A stretch of DNA of 33,987 nt from an uncultured Mailhella sp. (GCA_910579055.1 CAJTSU010000016.1:1-33987); one strand, 5' to 3'. Positions 23,490 to 33,021 are shown, counted from the stretch's first letter. Notes: generated from the sequence alone by a model not told the origin. Numbers and translations: made by a program.

Positions 23490-24122
23490 CTAGGCCTCCA
23501 ATAGGATAATGTGCAGTTCCAGCGGGCCGTGTACGCCCACGGCGGCGACGCGTTCAATGTCCGCCGTGCGGCTGGGGCCGGTAATGAACGTGGTGTAGGT
23601 GGGAGTGCCGTCGCCCATGCGCGCGCGGAGCTTTTCGGCAATGGCGGGCAGGTGGGGATAGATTTCCGACTTCTTGAGGGCGATGACGTTGATTTCCGCA
23701 ATCATGCCCGCCAGACGGCCTTCCTCGGAGTCGGTATTGACCATGCAGGTGCCGCTGGCCGCCACGCCGAGTTCCGCCACGGAAAAGCCCACGTCAATGC
23801 CGGACAAATGCTTGCGCAATCCGCTGCGGATGCAGGAGAAGCCCTGCGCCTCACAGGCAGAGGCAAGTTTTGCGAAGTCTTCATCGTCAAGGCCGGGAGC
23901 GGCCACAATGCGTTTCACACGGGTGGGGACGCCATTGGGGCCCAGAGGGCCTTTTTCGGCATCAGGCTCGTCGGCCAGCATTTCGCAGGGAGCTTTGCTT
24001 TCGCATACCTCGACCACATAGCGCAGTGCCGCATCAAAATCGGCTGCTTCACGCACCACGGCGTTGACCGCTTCGGCCTTGGCCCTGAAGTCGTCCACAA
24101 GGGCCTGGTTGATTGAGGGCAT
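23490..24122 (-). CDS. lutC: Lactate utilization protein LutC (LUD domain)
   Basis: 210 residues, one LUD domain. LutC/LldG is the third subunit of the cytochrome-independent L-lactate dehydrogenase complex. Conserved stretches are SVAELGVAASGTCMVNTDSEEGRLAGM (about 114-140) and the C-terminal GPSRTADIERVAAVGVHGPLELHIILL (about 182-208). ATG 24122 has GGAGG five bases upstream. It lies between the glcF-like and lutB-lutA genes, 20 bp after the former, clearly in one operon. Confidence 0.93.
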   Translation of the reverse strand: MPSINQALVDDFRAKAEAVNAVVREAADFDAALRYVVEVCESKAPCEMLADEPDAEKGPLGPNGVPTRVKRIVAAPGLDDEDFAKLASACEAQGFSCIRSGLRKHLSGIDVGFSVAELGVAASGTCMVNTDSEEGRLAGMIAEINVIALKKSEIYPHLPAIAEKLRARMGDGTPTYTTFITGPSRTADIERVAAVGVHGPLELHIILLEA

Positions 24123-24142
24123 ATATTCCTCCGGAGAAGGTA

Positions 24143-25435
24143 TTATTTCAGGGTTTCCGCGTAGATTTCCACGGGGTGCTTCACCACCACGTCATCGTGG
24201 TTGTGCGAGAGCACGTCCTCAAGCTGCATCATGCAGGCCGGGCAGCCCGTGGCCACGACCTTGGCACCGGAAGCGGCCACGTTATCGCGTTTGCGCTGGC
24301 CGATCTTGCGGGAATAGTCGTAGTGGAACAGGTTGAAGGAACCGCCGCAGCCGCAGCAGCGGTCGGCTTCGCGCATTTCCGTCAGCTTGTAGGCGGGGTT
24401 GGCGGAAAGCACGGTGCGCGGCTGTTCGGATACCCCCAGCGCCTTCTTCAGGTGGCAGGGGTCATGGTAGGTGACGGCAACGGCATTTTCCGCCGGCACG
24501 GCCGTTTCCACCTTGAGCACATCCACCAGGAATTGATTGATGTCCATAGTCTTGGCGGCGAGATCGTCGGCCAGCTTCTGCATACCCGCGCCAAGCCGGT
24601 CGGCGTACATGGGCCAGTATTCCTTGATTGTGGCCGTACAGGAACCGCAGGGCGTGACCAGGTAATCGAAGTTGCCCCGTTCCAGCTGCTCAAGGCTGAC
24701 CTTCATCTGCGCGACCATACCCTTGGCATCTCCGGAAGAGAGCGCGGGAATGCCGCAGCAGGCCAGCCCTTTGGGCATGAACACCGCCACGTTATGATGT
24801 TTCAGCACCTTGAGGCAGGCTTCGGCCATATCCACATACATCTTGTCGCCCATACAGCCGGGGTAAAAGGCGACCTTGAGGCCTCCGGCGGCGCGCGGCT
24901 CGTCTATATGTCCGTAGCGGGCGTGCAGGGGTCTGACCGCCATTTTACGGATATGCCGGTCACCCAGCATGAAGTTGAGCATGGGGGCGCAGGCGGTGTT
25001 CTGGGCGTCCTTGTTCTTTTTGAACATCACGGCCTGGGCGGGCGCGCCCATGCGCATGGCAAGGTTGAACAGGGCCGGGCGGGTCAGCAAGCCCCGGAAG
25101 ATAACCTTCTTGACCGGGGAAAGGCCGATGTATTCATACACCAGCTCGCGCGCGGCCAGAAACACGTCCATGATTTTCACGCCGGAGGGACAGGCCGCCT
25201 CGCAGGAGCCGCACAACAGGCAGCGCCCCAGCTTGTCGGCCACGGCCTCGGGGTCGCGGATCATTTCATGGGCGAGGTTGTTCACCAAGGCCAGCTTGCC
25301 CCGCGCCACATCGGCTTCCATCATGGTCGCGCCGAACATGGGGCAGACCTGCTGGCAAAAGCCGCATTTCATGCAGGCAATAATACGGTCGTCCAGCGCC
25401 ATGAGACGCCTGGCGAGAGATTGCAGATCGTTCAT
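24143..25435 (-). CDS. Glycolate/D-lactate oxidase iron-sulfur subunit (GlcF-like)
   Basis: 430 residues. Two 4Fe-4S motifs near the N-terminus (CMKCGFCQQVCPMF at 17-30, CLLCGSCEAACPSG at 74-87) are followed by two CCG domains: FYPGCMGDKMYVD, LACCGIPALSSGD, TYHDPCHLKK, DRCCGCGGSFNLFHYD and TGCPACMMQLED. It would pass electrons from the flavoprotein encoded just upstream (12 bp away) toward the quinone or periplasmic pool. Together with the upstream protein it corresponds to the D-lactate dehydrogenase pair in the lactate region of Desulfovibrio. Glycolate cannot be excluded as substrate. Confidence 0.9.
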   Translation of the reverse strand: MNDLQSLARRLMALDDRIIACMKCGFCQQVCPMFGATMMEADVARGKLALVNNLAHEMIRDPEAVADKLGRCLLCGSCEAACPSGVKIMDVFLAARELVYEYIGLSPVKKVIFRGLLTRPALFNLAMRMGAPAQAVMFKKNKDAQNTACAPMLNFMLGDRHIRKMAVRPLHARYGHIDEPRAAGGLKVAFYPGCMGDKMYVDMAEACLKVLKHHNVAVFMPKGLACCGIPALSSGDAKGMVAQMKVSLEQLERGNFDYLVTPCGSCTATIKEYWPMYADRLGAGMQKLADDLAAKTMDINQFLVDVLKVETAVPAENAVAVTYHDPCHLKKALGVSEQPRTVLSANPAYKLTEMREADRCCGCGGSFNLFHYDYSRKIGQRKRDNVAASGAKVVATGCPACMMQLEDVLSHNHDDVVVKHPVEIYAETLK

Positions 25436-25447
25436 GCCGCGCCTTCC

Positions 25448-26833
25448 TTAAATGCCCACCAGCTTGGTGGGATTGAGCAGCCCCTTGGGGTCGAGAGCGT
25501 GGCGCAGACGCTGGGAGAAGAGTATGGTGCCGCGTGAGGTTTCCTTTTCCATCCACTTGGCCTTGGCCGTGCCGATACCGTGCTCGCCGGACAGGGTGCC
25601 CTGAAGCTTGAGAGCCACATCGAACATTTCGTCCACGGCTTCTTCCACGCGGTGGAATTCTTCCTTGTCGCGCTTGTCGCAGAGGAAGGTGGGATGCAGA
25701 TTGCCGTCGCCGGCGTGGCCGAAGGTGCCTATTTCCAGGCGGTATTTGGCCGCGATTTCGTTGATCGCCTTCATCATGGCAGGTATTTGGGAGCGCGGCA
25801 CAGTGGCGTCTTCCAGCACAGTGGTGGGTTTGCAGCGGGCCAGCACCGGCAGAGCCATGCGGCGGGCTTCCCACAGCTTGTTCTTTTCCGCCGCGTCTTT
25901 GGCCACATGGACGGCAGTGGCCTTGTTTTCCCTGAGCACCTTTTCCACGACCACGGCCTCGTCTTCAACCTGCGCGGGGTGCCCGTCCACTTCAATAAGC
26001 AGAATGGCGGCGGCGTCGCGGGGCAGACCGGCCCTGGTGAAATCATCCACGCGGACGATGGTGTTGTTGTCGAGAAATTCCAGCGTGCAGGGGACGATGT
26101 GGGCGGCGATGATGTCCGCCACGGCTTCGGCGGCATTCTGGATATCGTCAAACACGGCCATGATGGCCTTGGAGGCCTTGGGCGGCGGCACGAGCTTGAG
26201 CACGGCCTGGGAAATAACGCCCAGCGTGCCTTCGGACTGCACCATCATGCCGCCGAGGTTATAGCCGGTGACGCACTTTACCGTGCGGGAGCCGGATTTC
26301 ACCAGCGCGCCGGTGGCGTCGAAAAATTCGATGCCCATGAGATAATCTTTGGTAACGCCGTATTTCAGACCGCGCAGGCCGCCGGCGTTTTCCGCAATGT
26401 TGCCGCCGATGGTGGACACGCTCTGCGAGCCGGGGTCGGGCGGATAAAGAAGATTCTTCCCGGCCACGGCGTTGGCGAAGTCGGCCGTGACCACGCCGCA
26501 TTCCACCACGGCGTAAAGATCGCTTTCGTTGATTTCAATGATACGGTTCAGGCCGTTGGTCAGAATGACCACGGTATCGCTTTTGTCCGGAATGGTGCCG
26601 CCGGACAGGTTGGTGCCCGCGCCGCGCACGGTCATGGGAATGCCGTTTTCATACAGCTTGCTTACGCACTGGCCGAGCTGTTCTGTTGTGGTCGGGCGTA
26701 CCACAAAGGCCGGAACCACGGGATTGAGTACGGCGGAATCGTAGGAGTAGCTCTGGCAGTCCGCCTCGGAGCTGAACACGTTTTCCTTGCCGAGCAATTG
26801 TTCAAATTCCTTGATGAGAGCCTGACTTGCCAT
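25448..26833 (-). CDS. FAD-linked D-lactate/glycolate dehydrogenase (GlcD-like)
   Basis: 461 residues. A VAO/PCMH-type FAD oxidoreductase oxidising D-lactate (or glycolate) to the 2-oxoacid. The FAD-binding half shows PTTTEQLGQCVSKLYENGIP, TVRGAGTNLSGGTIP (60-74), LYPPDPGSQSVSTIGGNIAENAGG and GVTKDYLMGIEF. The C-terminal half shows FGHAGDGNLHPTFL with the conserved His pair, and GTLSGEHGIGTAKAKWM near 415-431. A strong AAGGAGG site precedes ATG 26833. It is the first gene of the lactate operon, downstream of the AT-rich regulatory region. Confidence 0.92.
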   Translation of the reverse strand: MASQALIKEFEQLLGKENVFSSEADCQSYSYDSAVLNPVVPAFVVRPTTTEQLGQCVSKLYENGIPMTVRGAGTNLSGGTIPDKSDTVVILTNGLNRIIEINESDLYAVVECGVVTADFANAVAGKNLLYPPDPGSQSVSTIGGNIAENAGGLRGLKYGVTKDYLMGIEFFDATGALVKSGSRTVKCVTGYNLGGMMVQSEGTLGVISQAVLKLVPPPKASKAIMAVFDDIQNAAEAVADIIAAHIVPCTLEFLDNNTIVRVDDFTRAGLPRDAAAILLIEVDGHPAQVEDEAVVVEKVLRENKATAVHVAKDAAEKNKLWEARRMALPVLARCKPTTVLEDATVPRSQIPAMMKAINEIAAKYRLEIGTFGHAGDGNLHPTFLCDKRDKEEFHRVEEAVDEMFDVALKLQGTLSGEHGIGTAKAKWMEKETSRGTILFSQRLRHALDPKGLLNPTKLVGI

Positions 26834-26966
26834 GCTGCCTCCTTGAGCGATGTAAAAAAGTCGGGCGAGAACGCCAAAAACGGAGCGACGGAGTTTCGTT
26901 ATATTTTCAGCAATCTTCTAATTATCTGCGAGATTTCATTCAAAAAGGCAAGGAATAATTTTACTT

Positions 26967-27028
26967 CATTGAATGCACAAACAATATAATCATTGAGTGA
27001 ACAAGCAATTATTGAGCGAAACTGTTTG
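26967..27028. promoter_or_regulatory. Tandem operator-like repeats before the lactate operon
   Basis: Two 19-bp direct repeats, 26967-26985 and 26991-27009, agree at 16 of 19 positions (CATTGARTGMACAARCAAT) and start 24 bp apart. A shorter third element, TATTGAGCGAAAC, starts at 27010. Each full copy has ATTG and CAAT at its ends, 10 bp apart. They lie 134-195 bp upstream of the glcD-like start in the most AT-rich part of the 26834-27189 gap, which holds no gene. They look like binding sites for a regulator not encoded in the window. Confidence 0.55.
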
Positions 27029-27189
27029 AAATAGAGAGAAAATACGGCTTTTTTTTCTTGATATGGCATATAACAAGCGGAGCGCATTTTTGAGAAAAAT
27101 TACGCAAAGACTGGCGTTGCCGTACCCCGAGAAGCAGCGCGCGCCAGCGTGCATGGAGGCCGACGCCGAACAGAGCGGAACGAACGGCC

Positions 27190-30100
27190 CTATGCGTCTA
27201 TGCGCTTGCAGCCGGGGCCATGCAGTGCGCTGACGCCGCCTGTTCCCCGCGTGAGTTCAATTCGGGTGCCGATGCGGTCACGCAGGGCGGCCACATGGGA
27301 GATGACGCCGATGATTTTGCCGTCCTGCCGCAGAGCGCCCAGAGTATCCAGCGCCACGTCCAGGGCTTCGGCGTCCAGCGTGCCGAAGCCTTCATCCAGA
27401 AACAGGGAATCCACGCGGATTTTCCGGCCAGCCAGGCGGGAAAGGCCGAGAGCAAGGGCCAGACTGACCAGAAAGCTTTCTCCGCCGGAAAGATTTTTGG
27501 TCGTGCGGACTTCTCCCGCCTGCCAATGATCTTTGCCCGCCAGTTCCAGACTTGCCCCCTCGCCGTCCGCTGCGGGCATGCGCAACAGAGTGTACCGATC
27601 CGTCATGCGGGCCAGTTGGCGGTTCGCCAGCGTGATGACCGCGTCAAAGGTCAGCCCCTGGGCGAAATTGCGGAACCGCGCCCCGTCGTAGGAGCCGATG
27701 AGATCGTGCAGATCCTGCCAGCGGCGGCATTCGGCTTCCTGCCGGTGCAGGGCCCGGCTTTTTTCCCCCCATTCGCGAACCAGCCGCGCGTCGGCTTCCA
27801 GGCGCTGATCCAGTATGCCGATCTCGCGTTGGAGCGCCGTGCGCGTGGAGAGCACGTCATTCAGGCGGGCGGAGAAAGCATCCTTTTGCTGTTCGTCGCG
27901 GGCGGCGTTTTCCGCTGTTTGGCCTGCTGCGCCCGGCACGGCGAGCGGCGCGGGCATGGCGTCATCCAGCGCTGCATAACGCGCCGTCAGTACCTCCCGT
28001 TGTGAGGCAAGGCTGGTTTTTTCCTCATCCAGGGCCTGTTCTTCGCGGCGCAGGCGTTCCCGCTCCTCTTCGGCCAGGCGCGAAGCGAGGAAAACACGTT
28101 CGGCCTCCTGCGGGGATTCGGTGTTGTTTTTCCTGGCAAAACCTTTTCGGCGCAGCAAAGCGGCAAAGTCAGGCTCCCGTTCCTGCAGCATTGCGTTCAG
28201 CTCCTTCAGGCGCTGTTCCCCTTCCCGCAGGCGGGCCGATGCGGCTTCCTTCGCGCGTTCGGTTCCCTCTTTTGTCTGGATGGCCTGGCGAACGGCGTTT
28301 TCCGCTGTGCGCAGGGCATGTTCCCTGCGCGCCTCGGCTTCGTCAGCTCCTGACGCGTCGCCGTCCAGTGCGTGTAATGTTTCACGGCGGCGCGTTTCCA
28401 ACGCGCGTTGTTCGTCTCCGGCTTCGGCCAGTTTTTGGGACGCACTGCGCAGGGTTTGCTCGTCGGCGCGCAGCTGTTCTTCCCGTTTTTCCCGCGCGGC
28501 GCTCTGCTTTTCCACTTCCCGATCCAGGGCGCGCGCTTCGTCGCGCAGACGCTCGCGGCGTTCACGGCGGGCTTCCAGGGTGCGGAGAATCTCCGCGTCG
28601 GTCAAATCGGTCGCCAAGGTGAAAGGCGTCAGCGCGTCACGCCAGGCGCGCTCCGCCGAATCGCGCGCGCTGTTTCGTTCCTGCGCGTTTTGTTCGGCCC
28701 GTTCTTCCGCCGCCCTGATCAATGCGGCTGTTCCTTCGCTTCGCTCCGCATCAACACGCGCGGAGGTCAGGGCATCCCCGGTTTCCTGCACTGCGCGGCG
28801 CAGATCGCGGCAGCGTTCTTCCGTTGCGCTCAGTTCCCGATTTCGCTGTTCCGCGCGGTTAAGGGCGGCGTCAAGTTCGGCCTGGACGCGTTGCAGTTCC
28901 GCGCCGTTGTCCGCTGTGCGGAACAGGTCGGCATGCAAGTCCGCGCGGGCGGCGTGTTCGGCAACAAGGGCGTCTTCTTCGGCGGCGCGCTTCGCATTGT
29001 CCGCCGCCAGCGCGGCAAGATTGGCCTGATCGCGCAGGGCGGCGCTGCAACGTTTTTCTTTGTCCAGCACTTCAGCGCGCACGCGAGCCAGTTCGGCCTG
29101 GACGGCTCGCAGGCTGTTTCGGGCTTCGTCTTCACGGGGCAGAATGCCTGCGGCGTAGGGATGATGGACAGCCCCGCACAGCGGGCAGGGCAAACCGTCA
29201 TGGAGTTCGGCTCGCTGTTCGGCCAGACTGGCGACGCGGGTCGCCATGCTGATTTTTTCCTGACAAACGGCTTCATCGGCGGCCAGCAGCGTTTCCTTGT
29301 CCCGCAAAAGACGGAGCGTTTCCGTCATGGCCCAGCCGTTCCCCTTCCTGTTTTTTTTCCTCCTGAAGCCGGAGAGCGGCGTCGCGTCGCGCGGCATGGT
29401 CGCGCAACGTCGCAAAGGTGTGGGCGCGTGCACGCAGTATGGCGAGTTCGGAGCGTACGGCTTCGGGCGATGCGCCGTTCAATAGCGCCGCCAGCGCCGC
29501 ATCCTCCTGTTCGGCGGCGTGCCTTGCCGCGTTGTCCTGTCGGGTCAGGCGGGCCACTTCGTCTTTTTGCCGGGCCGCTTCCCGGTCTGCGCGCTGTCGG
29601 GCGTTTCGGGCGTTTGCCAGCTCTTCTTCCGCCGTTCGGGATTCCTTCTGCCGTGCGCCGAGCGCGGTAAGGCGTTCACGCAGCAGGGGCAGGGCTTCGG
29701 GCAGCGCATCGTCCTCGCTTCCCGCAGCGAGCTCGCGCTCCAGCCTGTCCTTTTCTTCCGCCAGCTTCCTGCCGAGGGAGAGGCAGGCATCCTGTTCTCT
29801 CGCGTGTTCCTCACGCTGACGGCGGGCCGCTTCCGCCTCCTGGACAAGGCGGGTCACTTGTTCTCTCTTTTCTGCCAGGCGAACGTCCATGTCACGGACG
29901 GCGCGCAGCAGCGGAAGGGCGCGTTCCCGTTCGTTTCGGGCCGATGCTTCGTTTGCAAGAGCGGATTCATGCTGCGCGTGCGCGTCGCGCAAGGCGTCGT
30001 TCAGCCTGTTTTGCTGCTCTTCCTGTTCTTGCAGAGCCGCCTCCGCGGAACGTTTCTGTTCACGCAACGAGGTCAGTTCCGTGTAGCCGGAATCAAGTTC

Positions 30101-30982
30101 GAGAGCGCGCAGGGCGCAGGCAAGGCGCAGACGCGAGGGCAGGAAGGCCTGTTCCCGCGCGGCGCAGTCCCGCTCTTTTTGCTCGAGCGCGGCCAGTTGG
30201 GCGCGCACTTCGCCTTTTTGCTCCAGCCGGCGCAACATCCGGCGCACTTCTTCCTCTTCGCGGGCCAGCGCGGCGTCCTGGTCCGCGGCCGCCCGGCGCC
30301 GGGCGCGCAGTTCGGCCTCTTCTTCCGGGGCAAGAACCTGCAGCCCCGCCAGCTTCGCCTTCAGTTCCTCGTGCCGTGCCTTTTCCCTGTTCAGGCGCGT
30401 GTGGGCGCTTTTGGAAATATGGGTATAGATGTCGGTTCCGGTAATTTGTTCCAGAATAGGGGAGCGCTCGGAGGGCGAGGCATTGAGAAAGGTGGCGAAG
30501 CGCCCTTGCGCCAGCAGCATGGAACGGGTAAAGCGGTCAAAATCCAGCCCGGTAAGTTCCGTGACCTTTGCGGCGGTTTTGGAGGGAGCGTTTTCCAGAA
30601 TTTCGCCGTGTTCCGGGTCTTTGGTGATGTCGGCTATCTGGTGGGTATAGGGCTGGAGCGTTCCGCCCGCTCTGCGTCTTGCGCGGTGCTGATACCAGGT
30701 GCAGCGGTAACGGCCCGAAGCGAGCTCAAATTCCACTTCAGCGGAACATTCCCCCGCGCGTCTGCTCATGATGTCGTTGAAGCTTGCGCTCAGGCGTCCC
30801 AGGCGGGGTGTCTGGCCATACAGCGCCAGACATATCGCGTCGAGCAGGGTGCTTTTGCCCGCCCCGGTGGGGCCGGTAACGGCAAAGATGCCCTCGTCCG
30901 CATATTCGGGGAGGTCGAGGTTAATGGACCATTCTCCGAGCAATGAATTGAGATTTTTCAGATGAATGCGGGTGATGCGCAT
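27190..30982 (-). pseudogene. sbcC: Exonuclease subunit SbcC, split by a one-base frameshift
   Basis: SbcC is the ATPase of the SbcCD nuclease that opens DNA hairpins and processes ends. Two frames cover it. The first, 29273-30982, has Walker A GPTGAGKST (36-44), QGRFATFLNASPSER and a long Arg/Glu coiled coil. The second, 27190 to about 29356, has the zinc-hook CPLCGAVHHP, the second coiled coil, NLSGGESFLVSLALALGLS and Walker B VDSLFLDEGFGTLD. They meet at an A8 run (T8 at 29351-29358 on the plus strand). With A7 the reading would be continuous, giving about 1260 residues. It could be a sequencing error, a phase-variable tract or a true mutation. Internal ATG 29328 could start the second part. 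It begins by TAATG overlap with sbcD. Confidence 0.88.
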
Positions 30983-32283
30983 TATTCCGCCTCCGGCCCG
31001 GTACCGGCGTTTTCCAGTTCGTGGAGCAGTTCCGCATAGGTTTGACGCAGGACAGGGCGTTTTTCTTCCTCCGTATGCTGGGCATCAAGCAGACGCTCGA
31101 ATACTTCGCGCGGTTCCAGTTCCTCCAGTATGTCCTCTGTTTCCCCCGCGCACAGGGCCGCGTTTGAAACAGCGCGATCCCGAATGCGCAGGATATCCAG
31201 CCTGGTATCTTTTACTTTGGCTTCCAGCTCGTCGCGCAGGGCGGAGGAGGGTGAGTCCGGCGTGATTTCCAGCCAGATTTCCGCCTGTTCACGGATGAGT
31301 TCGTCCAGGCGGGCGAGAATGGCTTCACGCCTGCCGCGCAGACTTTCCAGACGGCGAAAGCATGGGACGGGCAGAAGCTCGACGCGGGCCGGGCCGTCCG
31401 CGTTCAGTTCCGCGAGGCAGACGCTTTTTTGCTGTGTGGCTTCGCCAAAGCCCATGGGCAGCGGGGAGCCGCTGTAGCGGATGTGCTCCAGCCCGCCCAC
31501 GGCCTGAGGCACATGCAGATGCCCCAGGGCGACATAGGACGCGTCCGGAGCAAAGGCCGAGGCGGGCATGGCGGCCAATGAGCCGACATAGAGATCGCGT
31601 ACGCCATCGCCGTCCACGGTTTTCCCCCCCACAGCGAAAAGGTGCCCCATCATCACAAGAGGCACGCGCGCGCCTTCTTCCTGTTCAAGGGCGGCACGGC
31701 GGACGCGGGCTTTCTCCGTGACGGCGGCGTAGTGGGCCAGCAAGCCTTCGCGCAGGCGCGCCTCACGATCCGTCTGACCTTCTCCGGGGGCGGAGACGCG
31801 CAAATCCGCATCGCGCAGAAAGGGAACGGCGCAGACAATAAGCTCGGCCCGGCCTGCGGGATCGCGCAAGGTAATGACTTCGTCAAACATTCCTTTATGG
31901 TTTGAAATATGCCGCAAAGAAGTCCCGTCAGGATTTTCCGGGGCAGGAGGAGGCAAAGCCGCGCCGACCACATGAACGCGCAGGGCATTGAGCAGGGTGC
32001 GGGGCGCGTCGAGAAAAGAGGGAGAATCGTGGTTGCCCGCCGTGATCACCACATGGCGGCAGGGGGAATCCGCCGCGCGACGGAGGAAACGGTAATAGAG
32101 TTCCTGAGCGCGTACGCCGGGCGTACCGGTGTCGAATATATCCCCGGAAACCAGCAGGGCATCGGGCCGCCGGGCGTGGAGCACATGTGTCAGCCAGTCG
32201 AGAAAGGCGGTAAATTCATCATGGCGTCTGCGGCCGAAAAGTGTACGGCCAAGGTGCCAGTCGGAACTGTGCAGAATTTTCAT
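30982..32283 (-). CDS. sbcD: Exonuclease subunit SbcD
   Basis: 433 residues. The Mre11-type metallophosphatase nuclease of SbcCD. Metal-binding motifs appear in order: HSSDWHLGR (D and H, residues 5-13), SGDIFDTG (46-53), AGNHDSPSFL (82-91), GHLFAVGGK and GHLHVPQAV in the second half. ATG 32283 forms an ATGA overlap with the ybaK stop, and its own stop overlaps the sbcC start as TAATG, so the three genes are translationally coupled. A GTG nine bases upstream is less likely. The C-terminal 150 residues are the SbcC-binding helical cap. SbcD itself is intact although its partner is frameshifted. Confidence 0.93.
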   Translation of the reverse strand: MKILHSSDWHLGRTLFGRRRHDEFTAFLDWLTHVLHARRPDALLVSGDIFDTGTPGVRAQELYYRFLRRAADSPCRHVVITAGNHDSPSFLDAPRTLLNALRVHVVGAALPPPAPENPDGTSLRHISNHKGMFDEVITLRDPAGRAELIVCAVPFLRDADLRVSAPGEGQTDREARLREGLLAHYAAVTEKARVRRAALEQEEGARVPLVMMGHLFAVGGKTVDGDGVRDLYVGSLAAMPASAFAPDASYVALGHLHVPQAVGGLEHIRYSGSPLPMGFGEATQQKSVCLAELNADGPARVELLPVPCFRRLESLRGRREAILARLDELIREQAEIWLEITPDSPSSALRDELEAKVKDTRLDILRIRDRAVSNAALCAGETEDILEELEPREVFERLLDAQHTEEEKRPVLRQTYAELLHELENAGTGPEAE

Positions 32284-32756
32284 TCTGAACACTCATTGCC
32301 TTTGCATACGTCAATCCATTCCCCGCCCGTGACTTCTTCCAGTTGGGCCAGGGTCAGCTCAGCGGCGTTGTTGGGCGCGCCCGCGGCCGGGTAGACGGGA
32401 TCAAAGGCGCGCAGGCTGGCGTCGAGGTAGACGCGTACGCCGGGCTTGAGGGCAAAGGGGCAGCAGCCGCCCATGGGGTGGCCAATGGCATCCTCCAGCT
32501 CGTCCGGCTTGATGAATACGGCCTTTTCCCCAAAATGTTCCTTGAATTTGCGGTTATCCAGGCGGGCCGTGCCCATGACCACGATGACAATGGGGCCGGA
32601 TTTGGTTGTCAGGCTCAGGGTTTTGGCGATGCGGCCTTCCTCACAGCCCAGCACGGCGGCGGCGAGGGCCACAGTGGCGCTGGAAGAGGAAAATTCACGA
32701 TAGGCTGATTCCAGGCCTTTTTCTTTCAGAAATTCATGTACAGCTTCGACGCTCAT
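32280..32756 (-). CDS. YbaK/EbsC/ProX-type aminoacyl-tRNA deacylase
   Basis: 158 residues from ATG 32756, with AGGAA upstream; TTG 32759 is an alternative. The family removes misattached amino acids (Cys or Ala) from tRNA-Pro in trans, in the cytoplasm. Visible are RIAKTLSLTT with the catalytic Lys region, VMGTARLDNRKFKEHFG, GHPMGGCCPFAL (the GxxxGG(V/C)xPFG-type loop) and VYLDASLRAFDPVYPAAGAPN. It is the first gene of the ybaK-sbcD-sbcC unit. Its link with DNA repair is probably only shared expression. Cys-tRNA or Ala-tRNA preference cannot be assigned from sequence. Confidence 0.88.
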   Translation of the reverse strand: MSVEAVHEFLKEKGLESAYREFSSSSATVALAAAVLGCEEGRIAKTLSLTTKSGPIVIVVMGTARLDNRKFKEHFGEKAVFIKPDELEDAIGHPMGGCCPFALKPGVRVYLDASLRAFDPVYPAAGAPNNAAELTLAQLEEVTGGEWIDVCKGNECSE

Positions 32757-32903
32757 CAAAAGTTCCTTTGTGGTTTGAAACCTCTCCCTTCAGGGGGAAA
32801 AGAGTGGTTGACAAAACGGCGAAGCCGATGAAATCCTTTTCTGTAACCCCTCCCCTCTAGGGAGGGGCAATCCGCACGCCCCCTGTCTGTCGGCTGCGGA
32901 GTC

Positions 32904-32935
32904 AGTCGCCGGATGGGGCGACTGTGGATTGAAAC
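32904..32935 (+). repeat. Solitary 32-nt CRISPR repeat-like sequence (type I-C form)
   Basis: An 8-bp stem CAGTCGCC/GGCGACTG (32903-32924) followed by TGTGGATTGAAAC. Type I-C repeats are 32 nt, start GTCGC, fold a stem and end GTGGATTGAAAC, all of which are met here. No second copy occurs one repeat-spacer length away on either side and there is no cas gene in the window, so it is a lone unit. It lies in the 32757-33070 gap, which otherwise holds GC-rich hairpins (for example CCCCTCCC/GGGAGGGG at 32848-32868) and no gene. Confidence 0.5.
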
Positions 32936-32990
32936 ATATATGCTCTCGCAAGGCAATGCTCCCTTTCGAGGGGAGGGGCACGGCGGATAT

Positions 32991-33021
32991 AAAAAGTCCC
33001 CATCCCGGTCGGGATGGGGAC
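32991..33021 (-). terminator. Intrinsic terminator of hsp20
   Basis: Perfect 12-bp stem GTCCCCATCCCG/CGGGATGGGGAC (32996-33007 with 33010-33021), 2-nt loop, followed on the minus strand by TTTTT (32995-32991). It lies about 50 bp past the hsp20 stop codon. Confidence 0.88.

Noticed and set aside
22146..26989. Long plus-strand frames opposite the lactate genes
   Set aside because: All are antisense to lutB-lutA, lutC and the glcF/glcD-like genes and carry no recognisable domain.
29340..29370. Programmed -1 ribosomal frameshift at the sbcC A8 run
   Set aside because: A -1 shift leads to a TGA within nine codons. Only +1, or loss of one A, joins the two parts.
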